Shown here one piece after another: positions 58,073-64,000 of a stretch of DNA of 64,000 nt. The notes under the pieces are model-generated. The model worked only from the letters and a program-made list of their open reading frames with translations, had not been told where the DNA came from and made no database searches. The DNA is taken from NCBI RefSeq assembly GCF_025766255.1, contig NW_026516680.1, positions 372,001 to 436,000 on the forward strand. The letters run 5' to 3'. Within the stretch, counting starts at the first letter, position 1, and every line of letters begins with the position of its first letter. The translations under genes and the position numbers were made by a program. This stretch comes from Zychaea mexicana (taxonomy: Eukaryota; Mucoromycota; Mucoromycetes; Mucorales; Lichtheimiaceae).

Positions 58073-61000
58073 ATGTCGTTGTCGTCACCAGCGACGGTAT
58101 CAACCGAATATGACCTGTGCCAAGTCGACTCAGCAAACCAAATCACCGAGTTGCTTCGACAACGTTTCCTTGACGATCTATGTTTCACTACCATTGGATG
58201 CTCTGCTCTCGTGGCTGTAAATCCATACCGACAACAGCAGCCATTATCTGCAGAAACCAGCGCCCACTATGTAGAAGAATACAAGGACACCCATACAAAA
58301 TCAACGAACACGACGCCTCATCTATGCAAGCTATTGAACGACGCATATTTTCAATCAAGAAGGCGAAGTCAAAACCAATCCATCATGTTCAGGCAAGTGC
58401 CCAGGTTACTGCATCATTGGAGAGGAGATTGTAAATCATTTGCCCCCCGATTTTTTTTATTTTTGCTTGTAATGTCCTAACACACTCGCACTCACACACT
58501 GCACACCTGCTTTTTTGGGGGGTGGACGATCAACACACTACAGTGGCGAAAGTGGCAGCGGCAAATCCTTTCTTTTTACACAGTCCATTCACCACTTGAT
58601 TGCGCTCAGCACACACAACAACAGTAAACCGTCACGAATACAGCAAAATGTCATTCAGGCAAACACACTCATTGACCTGTTTGGTAATGCGAAAACGACC
58701 ATCAATGACAATGCTTCACGTCTCGCAAAATATCTTCAACTCGGCTTTTCCGATCGCGGACGACTCATATCAGCCCAATGGTTCGCACCTTACGCTTTAG
58801 AAAAGAGCAGAGTCACCAGCAGCACCGAGCGGAACTTTCACGTCTTCTATGCACTTTTGCTCGGTAGTCCCCGCGAAGAAAAGGTTCGCCTGCAACTCCT
58901 GGACCAACCCTTCAACTACTTGTTCATGCGCCCTGGTGCCACAACCAACACGGCAAGCATTACCGCTAATACGGCAACAACAGATGAAGACGCCGAAGCC
59001 CAATATCAGCAGCTGCGACTCGCACTAAAAGCACTTGGTTTTTCAAAACCCAAGGTGGCACAAATATTCCAGGTTTTGGCTGCTATTCTCCACTTGGGCA
59101 ATATTCAGTTTGTCCAGGATCCGAACCATATGCAGGATGCAGCCGTCGTCCGCAGCTTAGAGCCATTGGATATGGCGGCGGAACTATTGGGCGTCGAAGC
59201 ATCTGCTTTGCAGAATGCATTGACGTACAAGAGCAAATTGATAAAACGCGATATCACCACCCTATTTTTAGACGCAGAGCATGCTAGCAAACAGCGTGAT
59301 GATTTGGCAGAGGCGCTCTATGTGCTTTTGTTTAGCTGGATCATAGATCAAATGAATGGCAAGCTGGATAAAGGAACAGAAGCAGCAGCAACAATCGGTC
59401 TGTGGGATATGCCAGGCCATGCACAGACAACACTACCCTTCGATGCGTTTACGCACCATTTCGTTGCTGAACGCATGCATCAGTGGATGATGATTTCAAC
59501 TGTACAGCAGCAACCACTACAACAGCAGCAGCCAGAAGAAGCTAGTATCAACACTATGCTCGATGTATACTCACATCCAGCTAAAGGCGTGTTTAGCGCA
59601 CTCAATGCACCACAACAACGATCGTCATGGGTCGAACATTGGGCTAGCGCCAACAAAAAGACGGAAACGCACCAATTCACAGTGCAACATTTTTGGGGAC
59701 CTGCAACATACACACCCGATAGCTTCCAGAGCCGCAACGAAGACTATCTGTACAGCGACTTTTATTCACTCTTCCGCGGCAGTGCCTACTGCGAACCGGC
59801 CAGCAATAGTTTGGTAGCAGCTCTCTTTGCAGAGCAACGCGGCGACCACCGCGTGCTTTCAGCCCAATATGGCATCAAACCTACTTCGGCTCCACCGTCT
59901 AATGCTGCAGCAGGAGGCGAAAAGCCAGCGTCAGCATTAACAACACCAGCAGGCGCAGCGCCACCAACAGTAACTGAACAATTAATGGATGGCATGGCAG
60001 AACTAACTGCAGCACTGGCGAACACTACGCCATGGTTTGTTCTTTGCATGCGACCGAACGATCTCGGACTGCCCAATTCGTGCGATGCACGCAAGATTAA
60101 TCAGCAGCAGACAAGTTTACAAGTGCCGTTAATTGCACAGCGTATGCGGAAGTATTATGATACAACATTCACTTTGGAAGAGTTTGTGGAAAGGTATGCG
60201 GTGTCACTGCCGATCACCTTGTCAACTACATATCCATCACACTTGACACAAACTCGTGACAAATGCCAATGGGTATTGCAAACCTTGAGCTGGAATGAGC
60301 ACCAAGCCGTGATTGGACAAGATAACAAGGTTTGATTCATTGATTTTATCTCAAGTGTATAACGAGAAGCCTCGGAAACTGTTAACTGATATACGGTGGA
60401 ATTGTGTATCAGATATACCTGTCTAATGCAGCTTTCCGGATACTTGAAAATGATCTGCGCAGCCTAGAGAAATCCGAGTCTAAGAAATCTAAAATGGCAG
60501 GCCAAGGTATGCCTCAAAATGTATGATGAACTGCTCGAATTGATTGAATGACTTGCTGATTCAACCCTTGGCAGGTTACCTTGACGGCTACTCAATCAAT
60601 GATGACCAAATGTCTTCGGCTATGTCAGACGATTTTATAGACAATTCAAGCATGCCGCCTCCAGAATTTGCCGGATCAGACATATTTTCTCAGCATAGCG
60701 GCAGCGAGTATGTACACGAAACCAAGGCAGCATACTACAACGAAGCTTCGCGTCAACGAGATGAAGACGAGGAAGAAGAACCTCCCGTGTCCGGTAACCG
60801 CCGCAAATGGCTGTTCGTTGTATGGCTCCTTACATGGTGGATTCCTTCTCCTTGCTTGTCGTATTGCGGCGGCATGAAGCGCAAAGATATCCGAATGGCA
60901 TGGCGAGAAAAGGTGGCGCTATGTATCCTAATCTCTCTAATGTGCTTAGCCATGATTCTGTTCATCATTGGCTTTGGTCCGCTGATCTGTCCACACCAAG

Positions 61001-63693
61001 ACGTGTACTCTGTTTCTGAGCTGCAATCCAAGTCAGACAAGAAGAGTGCCTATGTGGCAGTTCGAGGCGAAGTATTTGACTTGACAAAGTTTGCGCCCCA
61101 CCATTGGGCGTCCGAAGTAATCCCTGACAAGGTTGTTTTTGACTATGCAGGCAAGGACGCCACCAACTTATTTCCGGTGCAGGTCTCTGCCTTGTGTGAT
61201 GGCACAACCGGCTCCGTCAACGATCAAGTTGTCCTCGACTTCCAATACAATCTGACCGACAAAAATGCTGCATACCACGACTTCCGCTACTTTACGGACG
61301 ATTATCGGCCTGATTGGTACTTTGAGCAGATGGTTTACATGCGCAAAAACTACCGTCTTGGCTTTATGGGCTATGATCCGGACGATATTCTGAAGCAGGC
61401 GACCAACATTGTCACGGTTGGTGAAATTCAGACGCACAGACAATGGGCGATTTTGCATGGTGATGTTTATGACTTGACATATTATCTGATGGGTGGACGA
61501 GCCCCGCGTGCTCCTAAGGGCCAGCAAGCGTTGGCCAACCTGGATATCAACTTTATGGATAATGGAATCGTCGAGTTGTTCCGACAGCTGGCAGGCACTG
61601 ATATCTCTAAGCATTTTGACGCACTTCCCTTGGACCCAGCCTTGCGTAGTCGACAAATGGTGTGTCTCCGCAACCTATTCTTCGTTGGCAAGCTAGATAC
61701 TCGCCGGTCGATCCAGTGCCAATTCTCCGAATACTTTTTGCTCATCATCACCGGTATACTTGTCGCTGTCATTGTGTTCAAGTTTATTGCTGCTTTACAG
61801 CTCGGTGCACGCCGCGAACCAGAGGAGCATGACAAGTTTATCGTTTGCCAAGTGCCCTGCTACACTGAAGGCGAAGAGTCACTGCGCAAGACCATCAACT
61901 CGATTGCTGTCCTCGACTATGATGATAAACGCAAACTCATGTTCTTGGTATGCGACGGTATGATTGTGGGTAGCGGCAATGACAGGCCTACACCACGTAT
62001 CGTGCTCGACATTCTGGGTGTCGATCCTAACGTTGATCCTGAACCGTTGTCGTTCTTCTCCTTGGGACCAGGCTACAAGCAGCACAACATGGCCAAGATC
62101 TACTCTGGGTTGTACGAGTGCTCGGGTCACGTCGTACCCTATGTCGTGGTTGTCAAGGTGGGCAACCAATCTGAACGCCAGAAACCCGGTAATCGCGGTA
62201 AGCGGGACTCGCAGATGGTGTTGATGCGGTTCCTGAACAAAGTGCACTTTGATACACCCATGGCGCCCATGGAACTTGAAATTTATCATCAAATCAAGAA
62301 CGTCATTGGTGTTGATCCCAGCATGTACGAGTTTGTGCTGATGGTGGATGCCGATACTGAGGTTGTTGCTGACTCCTTGAACCGAATGGTGTCCTGCTTT
62401 GTTCATGACGCCAAAATTGTGGGTTTATGCGGCGAGACGAAGTTGAACAATGAGCGAGATAGCTGGGTGACGATGATCCAGGTCTACGAGTATTACATCT
62501 CACATTTCCTTGCCAAGGCATTCGAGTCCCTATTTGGATCTGTCACTTGTTTGCCCGGCTGCTTCTGTATGTACCGTGTCCGTTCGCCTACCAAAAACCA
62601 GCCGCTGTTGGTGAGCAACCAAGTGATCGACGATTATGCGCAAAACCGTGTAATCACACTGCATGAAAAGAATTTATTGCATTTGGGCGAAGATCGGTAC
62701 TTGACAACATTGATCTTGAAGCATTTTCCGACATACAAGACGAAATTTACGGCCGATGCCAGCTGCTCAACAAATGCCCCCGAGCAATGGAGCGTATTGT
62801 TATCGCAACGTCGTCGATGGATCAACTCTACTGTACACAACCTTGGGGAACTGTCGTTCTTGCCACAGCTCTGTGGTTTCTGCTGCTTCTCGATGCGCTT
62901 TGTCGTCATTCTTGATCTGATGAGCACCTTGACGATGCCAGCTGTCGTTTTGTACCTCACCTACCTGATATACAGACTTGTTTCGGATGCTGACCAAGTT
63001 CCACTGATTTCTATTTTGCTGTTATGTGGTGTTTATGGTTTACAAGCGTTGATTTTCATTATTCGCCGCAAATGGGAGCATATTGGCTGGATGATCATCT
63101 ACATTCTCGCTATCCCGCTATTCTCGTTCTTTGTCCCAATCTACTCCTTCTGGCACTTTGACGACTTTTCATGGGGTAACACGCGTGTCGTAATCGACCA
63201 GGGCAATGGACAAAAAAAGGCGGTGCCTGTTGACGAGGGCCATTTCGACCCACGGTCTATACCAATGAAGAAATGGAGCGAACACGAGCAGGAAATGTGG
63301 GAAACCGGTACAGTTGAAACCAAGCATACTGGATCCACGGCAGCAGCAGGAGTGCCAAAATATCCACCAACCATTCATCAACACCCTATGGCAGCTCCCC
63401 CGAGGATGTCATCCTTCACTCTGGATAATCAGAGTATCAGATACAACTCTAGCGGTATGTTGAATGCTTCCCCATCATCCATATACAGTGAGCCCTTTGG
63501 ACCTCCTCCGATAGGCGGTGGCCCAACAGACGAAGAGATCCGTCGAGAAGTGCATCGGATCACTGCGACATCTGATCTGATGGTCATGACCAAGAAACAA
63601 GTCCGTGAACAGCTCAGTAGACAATTTGGCGTGGACATGGCGTATAAAAAGGATTACATCAACTTTTGTATTGAAGAAGCACTGCACTTTTAA
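58073..63693 (+). CDS. Chitin synthase with N-terminal myosin motor-like domain (class V/VII type)
   Basis: Polymerises chitin from UDP-GlcNAc at the plasma membrane, typically at hyphal tips and septa. Four exons (58073-58392, 58544-60329, 60413-60506, 60575-63693) join in phase to give 1772 aa. Motor-like domain, about 1-735: P-loop GESGSGKS (about 108-115), a switch I-like NDNASRLAK, and a switch II-like DMPGHA in place of DIxGFE. A hydrophobic segment and a cytochrome b5-like domain (about 878-950, with YVAVRGEVFDLTKFAPHHW) follow. The GT2 catalytic domain has MVDAD (about 1322), EDRY (about 1438) and QRRRW (about 1477), with membrane segments after it. The end is a DEK-C domain (EEIRREVHRI, onwards). 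The first intron is GC-AG and lies just before the P-loop. Confidence 0.96.
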
Positions 63694-64000
63694 TTATTTT
63701 ATATATACTAGCATTCCCGTATACCTTCTATCCTGTCTCTCTATCTACACACTAATATAACAACCACACGTTAGCATCACACGCACACAGAACAAGCTCA
63801 CACTTACACTTAAAAGCACGCTATCTATCTCTTATCTTTTGCATATAAAAGTATGCTTTAATCAGCAATAACAATGGTTATGCTTGTAATGTTTGCTACA
63901 TAGAGTGATACTGCTGATTCTCCTAAAAAGTTGTCAGTGGCAACCGGATTCCTAGGTCGAAAACGTTCAATCAGTCGACAAGAACCGTCAAATATACAGT
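63694..64000. other. 3' flank of the chitin-synthase gene
   Basis: About 300 bases of A/T-rich untranslated sequence to the end of the window. CA-rich stretch at about 63755-63815; no gene seen. Confidence 0.5.

Noticed and set aside
1..64000. Biosynthetic gene cluster or CRISPR-like array
   Set aside because: Neighbouring genes are unrelated in function and orientation, and the repeats seen are ordinary microsatellites.

Overview
The window is nuclear DNA of a filamentous fungus, most likely an early-diverging one (Mucoromycota, probably Mucorales). The support is short GT-AG introns (34 to about 200 nt) in almost every gene, CTAAC/CTGAC-like branch sites, A+T-rich gaps full of microsatellites, long Gln/Asn/His runs, and the gene set: a myosin-motor chitin synthase, a Ste7/Byr1-type MAPKK, a Vip1-like RRM protein, a fungal perilipin and an eukaryotic glutamate decarboxylase. 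The species cannot be fixed by eye.

I rebuilt eighteen protein genes exon by exon, checking reading phase across each intron. From left to right they are: the 3' part of a MAPKK (82-1018, +); HemK/Mtq1-type glutamine methyltransferase (1340-2353, +); a C1 + Pex24/dysferlin membrane protein (2933-5191, +); an unknown secreted protein (9591-10595, -); THO complex subunit 7 (14177-15392, +); glutamate decarboxylase (15537-17519, +); Vip1-like RRM protein (23612-24615, +); a GLI/Zic-like zinc-finger factor (25269-26676, +); a small coiled-coil protein resembling BLOC-1 subunit 4 (26943-27684, +); a cold-shock-domain protein (27777-28859, -); an RGS protein (29249-30807, -); a TMEM70-like mitochondrial protein (31352-32170, -); a Ulp2/SENP6-like SUMO protease (34377-37650, +); a tiny CYSTM protein (38412-38711, +); an ArsB/CitM-type transporter (38985-41082, -); perilipin (46371-47448, -); CWF19L2 (48092-50532, +); and a DH-PH RhoGEF (50791-52495, -). 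A nineteenth, the chitin synthase (58073-63693, +), closes the window.

Between these lie long gaps (about 5.2-9.6, 10.6-14.2, 17.5-23.6, 32.2-34.4, 41.1-46.4 and 52.7-58.0 kb). They hold decayed material: a gag-like retroelement ORF1 relic, a short-chain dehydrogenase pseudogene, two F-box/LRR-like relics, a LINE reverse-transcriptase relic and a 188-bp pogo-like MITE with TA target duplication. The two largest unexplained open frames (about 200 codons each) sit at 19.9-20.5 and 22.0-22.6 kb on the minus strand.

The genes do not form a cluster or pathway. They are ordinary housekeeping and signalling genes in mixed orientation. Signalling (MAPKK, RGS, RhoGEF), wall synthesis (chitin synthase) and stress or lipid functions (GAD, perilipin) simply co-occur. 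I found no convincing new multi-gene system. The most interesting points are a predicted 2-nt microexon and the domain mix of the C1/peroxin gene, a GC-AG intron within the chitin synthase P-loop region, the MITE, a folded 86-nt palindromic unit at 13.25 kb, and the orphan ORFs.
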